Shown: in pieces, positions 8,009 through 15,779 of the stretch
Numbering within the stretch: the first letter of the stretch is position 1
How the letters are laid out: every line of letters begins with the position of its first letter
Assembly: GCA_025769875.1 (NCBI GenBank)
Contig: JAGFNK010001024.1
Span: 1-16,288, forward strand
Direction of reading: 5' to 3'
DNA: 16,288 nt
Source: Russula earlei
Lineage: Eukaryota; Basidiomycota; Agaricomycetes; Russulales; Russulaceae
The notes under the pieces: model-generated
Databases searched by the model: none
The model's input: only the letters and a program-made list of their open reading frames with translations
Told to the model about the DNA's origin: nothing
Made by a program: the position numbers and the translations under genes

Positions 8009-8160
8009 TCAATACATCTTCAGAAAGATACGATCAACGCGTTCCAAACGCGATATCAACGAACATAAATGATCAAGATCTGACGCACACATGATGCAAA
8101 CAGTACAGTCCATAGTTCAGGTGTTCCAGCATCTTCCAGACCCCAAACCACTTGGTAACA

Positions 8161-8175
8161 TTACCCCTCCTTCAG
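8161..8175 (-). promoter_or_regulatory. Polypurine tract of element 2
   Basis: On the - strand GAAGGAGGGGTAA leads straight into the LTR start TGTTACC. It resembles the tract of element 1 (GGGGATAA before TGTCAC), which supports both LTR starts. Confidence 0.7.
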
Positions 8176-8201
8176 ATTGGTGGTCCCACACACCAATGAT
8201 T

Positions 8202-9656
8202 CTAAACTTGAGTGGTGGGGTCAACACCATCATCATCAAGAGGAGGAGGTGACGTGGTGAAGGTGTATTGGCCTTCTTCTGCTGCCTCATAGGCAGCCAA
8301 TGCTGAGGCCACTATCGCCTCTGACTCCTCAGCGATGGCTGAAGGAGACATGATCTGTGGGAGTCTGTCAGAGTCCCTAGGTAACCTCCTGACCGGAGGT
8401 GTGTCAGACCGAAGAGGGGTCGTAGTGAAAAGTTCTTGAAGGGTCCTGGACCCTTCTCCTTTCGCTACCTGCAGGATGCGTGGGTTAGCAATGTCTTCCC
8501 TTTCCTGGTCAGACCTCCTCTTCTTATTTGGGTGCGCCAGCTCCCATCCTCTGTGGAAAGGGCACAATGTGACGGGCACATAGGAGCAATGATAGGGAGG
8601 TACGAGGCAATGTGAGGTAGCATCTGCTGCCAACTGGTCATGGCAATACTGATGGGGCAGTGGACAGTACTTGTTAAAATATCCTACCTCGCCACAAACA
8701 CTTGCATCGGTTCCTCTTCCTCCTCCCTTCTATCATGTTCAGTTGCTGAGGTTCTGGAATGAACTCAGCTGTCGCGGTGGACGCTTCCCTACTGCTACTA
8801 TAGGAGTGGTAGAAGACAGGTAAAGGGGGAATGGGCTGCCCAGCCCGGTAGTTGGTGAGGAGTTCTTCAGCCCAGACACCTGGAGGGGTTTCTCCCTGGC
8901 TACAGCCTGCTTCAATGAACTCCCAGCAATGTGAGCGTACTTTGGCTGCCGCCATTCTCTCCTTGGCTTCAGCCCTGCCTCTCTCTACTCCTTGCTTCTC
9001 AGCTAGGTATTTGCTGAGCTTGTAGAGCAGCTGCTTCTCCTCCTCTTTGAGCAACTTATAGTTAGCTTCCAACATTTCTTGTTGGGTGTAGAGGTGGTCT
9101 AAGCAGTAGAGCTCTGCCTGCAGCCCATAGTCACCTAGCAGGTAGAGGGTCTGTCTCCAGCACCCTTTGAACTGCCTCTCTGTGTTGAAGCAGTCTAAAT
9201 CATGTTCATCTTGGCCATAGTTATAGAGGTTGTAACAAGGGGTGGCCTGGAGGATCTCACCATAATCTCCATGGCCTTCTCCATTCTTCCCCCTTACTCT
9301 TGGCTCTCCCAAGGCAATGTCATAGGCCACATACCTGGCTGGTTTGTTGCCCCAAGTCATACCATCAGGGATGTCAATCCCTGTGTGGTGTCTGTCAGCG
9401 TCCCATCGTACCCAGGGCTCTCCAGGGTGGGCAACCTGGTCAAGAGTGCTCGTAGGGGATGTCACATCCCAGTCCCCAGGCTGAGTGTCGACTTGGTCAG
9501 CAGGGGGTCCAAATTTGAGAGGACGCATGTCTGCTTCTCCTCCATTCCTTGGAAGAAGGCGAGGAGGGAAGCATCAGGAGTGGTGATTTCAAGTGGCCCC
9601 TCTGCACCAGAGAGGTCGGATTGGGGAACAATTTCATTAGTGGGAGTTTGGGACAT
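8202..9656 (-). pseudogene. Third ORF of element 2: coiled-coil and Cys/His protein after the chromodomain
   Basis: The frame begins near MSQTPTNEIVP (9656), which is open and continuous with the pol C-terminus upstream. A shift around 9480-9530 leads to a long open part ending at 8674. This has a compact, conserved-looking module (about 9420-9215: PWVRWDADRHHTGIDIPDG, ARYVAYDIALGEPRVRG, GEILQATPCYNLY), then a charged coiled coil (about 9100-8920: MLEANYKLLKEEEKQLLYKL, AEAKERMAAAKVR). Near 8700 a one-base shift splits a Cys/His cluster (CKC, then YFNKYCPLPHQYC, HCLVPPYHC, CPFHRGW). A Lys/Arg patch (NKKRR) and an acidic tail (PPPLDDDGVDP) end it at 8202. It has no membrane segment. RNA or DNA binding is inferred. 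It matches the layout of the third ORF of element 1. Confidence 0.7.
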
Positions 9657-9763
9657 TTGTGAGGCAATGATATGGGGGATGAGGAAGTAGAGGGCATCTT
9701 TCACCTGGACTTTTATAACCCGTATGGCAGCAGGGTTCTTTCTGTGGTATTCCTCTATTAGTC
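9657..9763 (-). pseudogene. pol: Pol C-terminal tail of element 2
   Basis: After the chromodomain the - strand reads LIEEYHRKNPAAIRVIKVQV and then LYFLIPHIIASQ. EYHR.NPAAIR is a tail I associate with related fungal chromovirus polyproteins. It runs without a stop into MSQTPT of the third ORF, so the two may once have been translated together. Confidence 0.6.
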
Positions 9764-9899
9764 TAGATCACTTTGATGTTCTCTACTGGTTCCCAAGAGT
9801 CATGGGCTTCGGAGTATCCTTCTCCACCGGACTTGATACTCCAGTTGTTTCCTCCTTCCAGTTCATCTTGAACCTAAAATTGTTGCTACTTCATATTCC
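9764..9899 (-). pseudogene. pol: Chromodomain of element 2, frameshifted
   Basis: The frame reads EYEVATILGSR, TGA, TGRRKQLEYQVRW. Then, after a shift, it reads GYSEAHDSWEPVENIKVI. Together these cover the chromodomain from the first aromatic Tyr through the W(K)GY and SWEP blocks. The TGA falls in a variable position. Confidence 0.8.
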
Positions 9900-10316
9900 T
9901 TCTTCTCCTTCCACCAATTCTGCTTCTGGATTGGTGTAGTTGGCCCCATGCTCCTCTGTCTCCTTGTAAGGTGTCAATAAGGATGCATGAAACACGTTAT
10001 GGATCCTCCAGCGGCTAGGGAGATCCAATCTGTATGTCACCGGGCTGATCACCTCCGTGATTTCAAAGGGCCCATATCGTTTTGGGCGTAGTCTCACTGT
10101 AGGGTGTGTCGTTTTTAGGTTGGTGCTGTTGAGCCATACCCTTTCTCTTTTCTGATAAGGTTGGAAACTGCTTCTTTGCTTCCACATTAGGGAAGCGATC
10201 TTCATCGCTTCTTGTGTCTGTGATCTCACTTCCTGGATTTGGACTTTCCAATTGTCTATTCTTGGTATCTTGCTTCCCCAATTTGGCTGGTGTGCCTGGG
10301 CATAAAGCCCATCCAT
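9891..10316 (-). pseudogene. pol: Integrase C-terminal domain with GPY/F module (element 2)
   Basis: About 140 codons are open. They give MDGLYAQAHQPNWG, a charged helix (VQIQEVRSQTQEAMKIA), RVWLNSTNLKTTHPTVRLRP, then KRYGPFEITEVISPVTYRLD (GPY/F module), WRIHNVFHASLLTPYKETEE and ELVEGEE, which leads into the chromodomain. This is a near-complete chromovirus integrase C-terminus. PKRYGPF here also shows the Arg that is TGA in element 1. Confidence 0.88.
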
Positions 10317-11040
10317 AAGAAGAAAGGGGACTGCTTGGTTGTCTCTGAAATGTTAGAATTCATCATGTATTGCACCAGAGGCAGCCAGTCCACCCAATCA
10401 TCTTGTTGGTGGTCGCAAAAGATCCTGAGTGCAATGTTTCCATCAGTCTTCATTCGTTCTTTCTGATTGTCCATCTGTCTGGGGATGGTAGGCAGGTGCT
10501 GATATTCTGTTTGATATGCAGCTGGTCGCAAAGTTCCCTAATGAACTTGGAACTTATTAGTTTGTCTTCAATCGGATATGATCTTGCTTGGTACTCCCAC
10601 AAAGGGGAATATTCTGTCCTTGTAGAGCTGTGCTAGCTCTTCTGTGTCCATCTCTTCCTTGCAAGGAAGCAGGATGATGCCTTTAGTACAATCGTGGTCA
10701 GTGACAGTCAATATACTGTCATATCCTTTTGACTTTGGCAATTTGACCACAAAGTCCATGCTGACAGTCAAGAAGGGAGTAGCCCCTTCTTCTGGTGGTA
10801 TGGGATACAGAGGAGGTCGACTTGGATGAGTGTTTGATTTGTTACTTTGGCAAATTGCACATCCTTCCACATATTGGTCAACAAAGCATCTCATGGTGGG
10901 CCACCAGTAGTATCGCATCATTCCCAGTAATGTTTTAGCTTCCCTGGGTGTCCTGCTGTGGGACTGTTATGATACTATTCCAGTAACGTCCTGTGGGTCC
11001 CTTTGTTGCCTGTAACCACCAAGGCTTCATTCTTCCACCA
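10317..11040 (-). pseudogene. pol: Integrase zinc finger and catalytic core (element 2)
   Basis: The zinc finger is readable across stops: YHNSPTAGHPG, then YYWWPTM and the CX2C pair in EGCAICQSNK. The core opens with SMDFVVKLPKSKGYDSILTV, the first catalytic Asp being in MDF. The usual spacing follows to VPSKIISD (second Asp), where TGA replaces the expected Arg. After a damaged stretch it reads IRELCDQLHIKQNIS and HPQTDGQSER, which holds the catalytic Glu. A further shift leads to FCDHQQDDWVDWLPLVQY, ETTKQSPFFLWMGFMPRH. All three acidic residues are still encoded, but in different frames. Confidence 0.85.
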
Positions 11041-11184
11041 AAGCTATGTCACTTCTCCAGTCGGTGTCTCTGTACCCAATCAAGTAACTTTAATTGGTGT
11101 CTTTCTTCCCCTTGTTGGTTCTTTATCCATTCTTCCAATGCAGTAGTATGCATTACTTGAATAAAAAGGTGGTCAGGTAGTGCG
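11041..11184 (-). pseudogene. pol: RNase H-integrase linker of element 2
   Basis: In frame with the end of RNase H, this reads VVALPDHLFIQVMH, EEWIKNQQGEERHQLKLLDW and so on, the connection usually found between RNase H and the integrase zinc finger. It ends in a stop at 11049. Confidence 0.65.
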
Positions 11185-11682
11185 ACCACTTCTTCTTTAT
11201 CCCCTTGTCCATCATCAAGGTCAGGTCTCCTAGACAGGGCATCTGCTTTATTCCTTGCCCCTGCCTGGTGTTTCAGTTCTAAGTTGAAGTCCACCAAGAA
11301 GGTAATGTATCTTGCTACTCGAACCATTTATTCGGTGAGGGTGTTGGTAATGCAACAGGTTTGCATGGTCTGTATAGACCACCACCTTATGCTTTGCTCC
11401 CATGAGCAGGTGTCTCCAGTGCTTCAAGGCTTGTACCATGGCTAAGAACTCTTTGTCCCATATGTTGTAGTTCTTTTCTGCTTGTTTCAAAGCTGCAGAG
11501 AAGTAATCCATTGGCCTCCTCTTTCCTTGTTTGTCCTTCTGGAATAGTACTGCTCCAATAGCATAATTTGATGCATCTACTTTCAGTTCAAAGGGTCGCT
11601 CCTCATCAGGATGGAGCAGGAGGGGTTGGAAGATACTATCTGGATAAGTCATTCCAGAGCATCTTTGCATTCTTGGGTCCAT
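11185..11682 (-). pseudogene. pol: Ribonuclease H of element 2
   Basis: All four acidic motifs are present: ELKVDASNYAIGAVLFQ, NIWDKEFLAMVQALKHWRH, VVVYTDHANLLHY and ARNKADALSRRPD. A frame change near 11330 separates the third from the fourth (HRIN, then VARYITFLVDFNLELKHQAG). The active site is therefore better kept than in element 1, where the last Asp is lost. Confidence 0.88.
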
Positions 11683-12486
11683 TCAAATGGCACCCCTTTC
11701 TTTGTCAAGGCAATAATGGGTCGAGCAATCTGACTGAACCCTCGAATGAAAGCCCTATTGTAACTCAGGACTCCCATGACTTTGCGTACTTCATGTACAT
11801 CCTTGATTTCCCTAGGCCAGTCCATGATTCCTTGGACCTTGGAGGCCTCAATCTTCATCTTCCCTTTGTCTATGTCCCATCCCAGCATGGTTAGTTTTTG
11901 CACCATGAACTGGCACTTCTTGGGTTTCAGGAAGTATGACTTCTTCTGCATCAGCATGAGTAGTTCACTAATACATTGCTCATGGATTTCTAGTTGTTTG
12001 GGACTGTCCCCCGTGGCAATTCCAAAGTTATCCAGATAGTTGACAGTGTATTCTGCCCATCGGTCCAGCCAGTCACCGAAGTCTCTTCTCATCAGCCTAG
12101 TAAAGAAGGCTGGCGCATTCTTGAGCCCAAAATACATGACATTGGGCACTGGAGATGTGTAACTGGATGGACCTGGAGTGATGTATTGCTTTTCTACTTC
12201 ATCAGCTAGGAATTTCTTGAGGTATTCTCGTTCATCTTGTGTTAGGGGGGTACACTTTGCAGTTTAGCTCCTTTGGTGCATCAGGCAACAGCTCTATCTG
12301 CATATCTAGTTCCCTTGGTGGTGGAGACCTCTGGGACTTCTCTTCTGAGAAGACATCTGCAAAGTGGTGGAATCGCTTTGGAACATTGGCAAGGGGGTCC
12401 TCTCCTTCCTGTGGTTGAATTGACTGTTGGGCCCACTTCTGAGCAATAGTTGTCTTTTGTACGTAAATGGCTTCCCCTTTCTTCAA
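11620..12486 (-). pseudogene. pol: Reverse transcriptase of element 2, deleted core and YLDN active site
   Basis: The N-terminal linker reads HHFADVFSEEKSQ and PPRELDMQIELL, then CKVYP. One extra G (+ strand) in a run of six at 12245-12250 shifts the frame to LTQDEREYLKKFLADEV and SSYTSPV. At about 12147 it jumps in frame to PNVMYFGLKNAPAFFTRL. The deleted part should hold the VKKKDG and catalytic LDxRWGYN blocks. The YxDD motif reads YLDN (12038-12027), so the second catalytic Asp is Asn. The thumb follows: SYFLKPKKCQFMVQKLTMLG, EVRKVMGVLSYNRAFIRGF. A stop (11649-11651) and a lost base in the G run 11622-11625 lead to RNase H. Confidence 0.87.
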
Positions 12487-12489
12487 TTG

Positions 12490-12990
12490 TTGGTTTTCAT
12501 CTCTTGCTCACTTTTGGATATTTGCGACATAGAGATCCAGGTACTTGTATCGAGCAGTCTCAATCTGTACCGCTCCTTCCATCAGCTGTCCCTTTTTCCA
12601 GTTGATGGTGGGGGTCGAACTCATATAGGAAGGAATATCCCAGGATGACCTGATCTGTTCCTAAATCTGTGAGATAGAACTTTTGCAAGCTCTCCTTCTC
12701 CTTATATTGGACACGAAGCCAGCAGTATTGGGTGAGTTCCCCTTGCTTATTCTGGGTTCCGTCGACGTTTCGTACTACCATGGGTTCATGTAGTTCTTGT
12801 TTCCCAATCTTTAGTCTTTTCCAAGCTGAGTGATCAATGAAGTTCTCTGTTGCTCCACTGTCCAGTAGAGCAGATTCCTCAGCTGTCATGTGTGCAGTGA
12901 TGAAAGTGAATGGAATATTCATAGCATTCAGTCTTCTAATGTACACTTGCAACACACTATTCTTCCTAAGCCAGGCCATCAACTTAGGTG
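12490..12990 (-). pseudogene. pol: Aspartic protease of element 2 and linker
   Basis: After a one-base loss in the A run 12996-13000 (+ strand), the frame reads GTPKLMAWLRKNSVLQVYIR, ITAHMTAEESALLDSGATEN (active-site Asp at 12862-12860), VRNVDGTQNKQGEL and TDQVILGYSFLYEFDP. This is a full retropepsin layout with DSG and ILGY. An extra base in the G run 12610-12614 shifts the frame at the next residues. The linker TINWKKGQLMEGAVQIETAR then runs on to a TGA after ANIQK at about 12512. Confidence 0.85.
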
Positions 12991-12993
12991 TTC

Positions 12994-13459
12994 CTAAAAA
13001 CCCTGTTCCATCAGTTCTTCCAACAAGTCCTCCTTCTGTTTGGTGGACATCTTCTTTATGGACACAGAGGAGGAGCTCTTGTTATAGGTAGGAGGAGGAG
13101 ATGTGTATCGCCCAGAGACAGTGCTTTCATTTCCACTGTCCCCTGAATCGTCCTCCTTTTCTGTTTCCAGAGCTTGAGCTTTTCCTTTGTCCCTTGGGTT
13201 ACTTGATTTCTTTTTGACTCTGTCCTTGTCAGGACAGTTCCGGCTGATATGCCCTGCTTTCTTGCAGATGAAGCATTTCCCTTCTGCTAGCAGTTTCTTC
13301 TTTTCCTCTGTCAGAGGAGGACGCCGCTTGGTCCTTGCTGCAGCAGTGGATACTGAGTCCACTTCCATAGCATTTGGGTCTCTTTGGTTTCGCCTTTTCC
13401 CAGCCTGTAGGGATTTCATGTGATTTTCCCTGGTGGTCAACAATCCACCTCCAGATCCA
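12994..13459 (-). pseudogene. gag: Gag C-terminus of element 2 with CCHC knuckle
   Basis: This 149-codon open stretch begins in the frame of the Gag part on the other side of the nested LTRs. It reads LLTTRENHMKSLQAGKRRNQ, NAMEVDSVS, then LTEEKKKLLAEGKCFICKKA with a perfect CX2CX4HX4C knuckle (CFICKKAGHISRNC, 13275-13234). A basic patch (RVKKKSSNPRDKGK) and a Ser/Asp-rich tail follow, ending EELMEQGF at 12994. The TAG there comes from the single-base loss in the A run 12996-13000, so Gag and Pol may have been one frame. Confidence 0.87.
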
Positions 13460-13464
13460 ATATT
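13460..13464. repeat. Target-site duplication ATATT, left copy (LTR A)
   Basis: ATATT directly precedes TGTTGTGATC and recurs at 14894-14898 after CCATAACA. Confidence 0.88.
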
Positions 13465-13682
13465 TGTTGTGATCTACCCCTCTTTCGGTTCATCCCTGTT
13501 TCACTTCTTATTGTTCCCTACCTTTCTACCCTTGTACCCTTGGTTACCGTTTCATCCCTTGATATTGATGGCTTCTTATTGTTTCACTCGTTGTGTTTCA
13601 CCTATTGTTTGAGTTTCTTTTGCCACTGGTTAGTATTATCTATTGTTCCACATATGGTACTGTACAGCCTCGCTAGATACAG

Positions 13683-13690
13683 TATTTAAG
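13683..13690 (+). promoter_or_regulatory. TATA-like box of LTR A
   Basis: TATTTAAG lies about 219 bases into the LTR, followed by C/T-rich sequence (13725-13880) as seen near fungal transcription starts. Confidence 0.45.
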
Positions 13691-13916
13691 CGCCTGTAAA
13701 AGCTGGGGAATGCCCCAAGCTTAGCTTTGTCCCATTTCCTGTCGCATCCCTTGCCCTGTACTCTCTCAAATCACAACTTGCTTGTGCTGGCCTATACTCT
13801 GCTTAACCTAAGCATACCTCAAGGAACCCTTGTGTTCCTCTTCCTCCTCTGCCTCTCTCTCATCGTCCTCCTCTTCTGTGAAACCAGAAGATCAACTCTG
13901 TCTGCAGACTGAGTCA

Positions 13917-13921
13917 TTGTC
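13917..13921. repeat. Target-site duplication TTGTC, left copy (LTR B)
   Basis: TTGTC directly precedes TGTTACGAACC and recurs at 14751-14755 after CTTGACA. Confidence 0.7.
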
Positions 13922-14185
13922 TGTTACGAACCAAGGCCAAGTCCTGGCCGAAGATTGTCCTATTTTACTCAAGAAAGACCTCTCTCACTTTGCATTGCCG
14001 ACTCCCTTCCATTTTCTGGGCTATCCCTCCTGCGGTACAAGATATTGCTATTGCAAAGGCACTATAACACGACCAGGCACCAGTTTCCTAATCGGGTAAT
14101 CATCGCGTGGCAGCCACATGGCCACTCAGCCACCATGGACCCGAAACAGCAGCACAAACTCTTAGAAACTGTTGCATAAATCATC

Positions 14186-14316
14186 TGACGTCATCAAGGC
14201 TCCAATGACATCATGGCTGACTGAGCGACTCCACAGTGACCTCATAGGCTCACTAAGCGCTCCACAGTGACATCATAATGATGTCATCGCTCCACAATGA
14301 TCAGTAATGCGCTCAG
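14186..14316 (+). repeat. ~30-bp tandem repeats with CRE-like TGACRTCA octamers
   Basis: Four degenerate units start with CTCCA at 14200, 14229, 14260 and 14290 (spacing 29, 31, 30). Octamers are TGACGTCA (14186-14193), TGACATCA (14206-14213), TGACCTCA (14237-14244), TGACATCA (14268-14275) and its reverse TGATGTCA (14279-14286). The last two form a 19-bp palindrome (14268-14286, one central base). They resemble ATF/CREB-type bZIP sites and may be the upstream activator of the LTR B promoter. Confidence 0.7.
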
Positions 14317-14422
14317 TAAGCCTGAAAGTTGACACAAGCAAGTTTATGCCTCTGTAGTCCTATTGGATGGTACCAAAGAGTCTAGAATAGTCCCAGTGCT
14401 TTGTAATCGACCCTGTATACTG

Positions 14423-14430
14423 TATATAAG
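14423..14430 (+). promoter_or_regulatory. TATA box of LTR B
   Basis: TATATAAG lies about 110 bases downstream of the CRE-like repeats and is followed by a C/T-rich stretch from about 14470. Confidence 0.6.
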
Positions 14431-14750
14431 CCCCAATGAAGCATGGCAGTCGTCAGACTGTCCATTTGTGATACTCTCATCCTCCTGGGTACTCCCCTGC
14501 GACCGCTCAGTTTAAAGACTTCCCTCGCCTCCAAGGTACTCTTCAACGACCGCCTTGTCTAAAGCCCCTTCGCTGCACTGGCCTCCAGCCTTCGCCTCTG
14601 CCTCTTGCAACACTTACCAGTCCCCATCTGGTACCTCCTCGTTGTTTGGCTCGTCCTCCTGTTCAACGCCGCCTTCGCTGCGTATCATCTGTTCCGACCC
14701 TTGCCCACCTGCTCCTGAGTCCTTAGTGATCAGCAGTACGTGTCTTGACA

Positions 14751-14755
14751 TTGTC
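14751..14755. repeat. Target-site duplication TTGTC, right copy (LTR B)
   Basis: This copy follows the terminus CTTGACA and matches 13917-13921. Confidence 0.7.
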
Positions 14756-14893
14756 TGACTAAGCCTTGAGATGCTAAACCTCTGAACTGGTCCTCCTTGA
14801 GCCGGCCCCCATTGAACCCTTGAACCAAGTCACAGGTATTTGGCCCCCCACTGAACTTTGAGCTAATGCTCTTATGGCCATGATGCCATAACA

Positions 14894-14898
14894 ATATT
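14894..14898. repeat. Target-site duplication ATATT, right copy (LTR A)
   Basis: This copy follows the terminus CCATAACA and matches 13460-13464. It encodes part of Asn-Ile in Gag. Confidence 0.88.
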
Positions 14899-15708
14899 GG
14901 CTTTCATGAGCTGGTCTCTGGCCTGTTCTTCCCTAGCAGCATTGATCCATGCTCGCAGATCATTGATGGCAGGTATGTCTCTGACTGGTCAATTGTAGAT
15001 TCGTCGCACCAGCCAGGTGATTAGTCCAGCTTTATAGGCTTCGACTGCTCCTGGTGAATTCTGGTCCCATCCTGCTTTACTGAGCAGAACAAGGAATTTG
15101 CTGGTATAATCATCCAGCGATGCTGCTTTAGACATGGACAACTGTTGTAGCTCCATGAAAGCATCTTCAGGCTCTGTGGTGTCTTTGAATTCTCTGAAGA
15201 AGTCATCCACAAATTTGGTCCAAAAGAGCATGTCAGTTGGATCTAGCTGCACTGGTGCATAGGGAGATGGTGGGTCCCCATTTCTTTTTGCTTCTACCAG
15301 GTTTGTTTGGTTGACCACCCATTCATGCACTTTCTCTCTGTTGATGTAGGTGAGAGCTAGGGCTACTCGCTTCATTGGAATAGTCATGGTCGGGTTGTCA
15401 CTGTTAAGCAGATTCCATAGGTTGAAATCCTGGACAAAGTACTTCCTCTTCTTCCTGTCTCCTTTGAAGACTTCAGGAAGGTCTCCTTTCAGAGATCCAT
15501 TGCCTCCATGAGGGCCTGGTGCCGGCTGAGGTGTCAGGTTCGCCCCTGGTCCTACAGGAGGTGCTGCAGGTGGTCCCCCTCCTGGAGGGCCTCCTCTGGG
15601 TGGGCCTCCTCCCAGCATCTCTACGAGGGTGGTCTCTTTGTCCCATTCTTAGTCTTCACTACTTGTGCTATTGTGGGCATCATTGTTATGCTCTGTGTTA
15701 TTCATCAT
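14899..15708 (-). pseudogene. gag: Gag N-terminal and capsid region of element 2
   Basis: The chosen start is the double ATG at 15708 (MMNNTEHNN). The frame has a TAA at 15651-15649, then EWDKETTLVEML, a Gly/Pro-rich stretch (GGGPPRGGPP...) and the capsid: SLKGDLPEVFKGDRKK, FVQDFNLWNLLN, PMKRVALALTYINREKVHEW, TKFVDDFFREFKD, EDAFMELQQLSMSKAASLDD, YTSKFLVLLSKAGWD and YKAGLITWLVRRIYN. After a TGA (14991-14989) it continues PVRDIPAINDLRAWINAARE and RDQLMKANI up to the LTR A insertion. The open frame extends upstream of 15708 to a TAG near 15819, so the true start is not certain. This Gag type is unlike that of element 1. Confidence 0.82.
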
Positions 15709-15779
15709 GCGAAGCAGTGATCGATAGCTGTCTTCCGAGTCATCCTTGTGGCAATGCCTCATGCGGTATTTCTTTTTTT

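Larger units (their letters stand above)
7650..8160 (-). mobile_element. 3' LTR of element 2
   Basis: On the - strand the LTR begins TGTTACCAAG at 8160, directly after the polypurine tract. The best candidate end is GGATCTAACA at 7650, which gives perfect TGTTA/TAACA ends and a length of 511 bp. A weak TATA-like TATATGAA lies at 7780-7773 (- strand). If this is right, the 5 bases outside (AGGAG, 7645-7649) should recur beyond the unseen 5' LTR. The LTR contains four perfect short hairpins, described separately. The left boundary is less certain than the right one. Confidence 0.65.
13922..14750 (+). mobile_element. Solo LTR B (829 bp) nested in LTR A
   Basis: The segment starts TGTTACGAACC and ends GTGTCTTGACA (TGT...ACA ends), flanked by TTGTC on both sides. 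It holds a TATA box (TATATAAG, 14423-14430) with a C/T-rich stretch after it, so it is in + orientation. Upstream of the TATA is a ~30-bp tandem array with CRE-like octamers (14186-14316). I count about 30 CpG by hand, clearly more than in LTR A. No coding sequence is seen. With only 3 bp of terminal inversion and a 5-bp duplication, the boundaries are good but less firm than those of LTR A. Confidence 0.72.
13465..14893 (+). mobile_element. Solo LTR A (about 595 bp) inserted in Gag of element 2, split by LTR B
   Basis: The insert starts TGTTGTGATC and ends GCCATAACA, with near-perfect inverted ends TGTTRTG/CATAACA, flanked by ATATT on both sides. Insert plus one duplication is 1434 bases, a multiple of three, and the Gag codons on both sides are in one frame (KANI on one side; SGGG and LLTTREN on the other). 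Removing the nested LTR B and its duplication leaves 13465-13921 plus 14756-14893. TATTTAAG (13683-13690) followed by a pyrimidine-rich region points to + orientation. No internal coding region is present, so it is a solo LTR. Confidence 0.87.
7650..15708 (-). mobile_element. Element 2: second degenerate chromovirus, antisense to element 1
   Basis: Reading leftward the order is Gag, CCHC, protease, RT, RNase H, integrase, chromodomain, third ORF, polypurine tract and LTR. It differs clearly from element 1 (DSGATENFI protease, YLDN/FGIAT RT, different Gag), so it is a separate lineage. It is inactive: four or more homopolymer indels, an in-frame RT deletion, a mutated RT active site, several stops, and 1.4 kb of nested LTRs in Gag. 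The 5' LTR and primer binding site were not found up to 16288. Confidence 0.85.

Noticed and set aside
7472..8160. A single 689-bp LTR on the - strand ending CTTGTGACA at 7472
   Set aside because: It would have TGT...ACA ends, but the polypurine tract of element 1 directly before 7472 would then be a coincidence.
9202..9690. A 162-codon + strand open frame
   Set aside because: It lies opposite the third ORF of element 2 and shows no motif; it mirrors codon bias of the real frame.
13727..14179. Short + strand open frames rich in Ser/Leu in the LTR A/B region
   Set aside because: They cross the LTR A/B boundary and come from C/T-rich promoter sequence; no protein motif.
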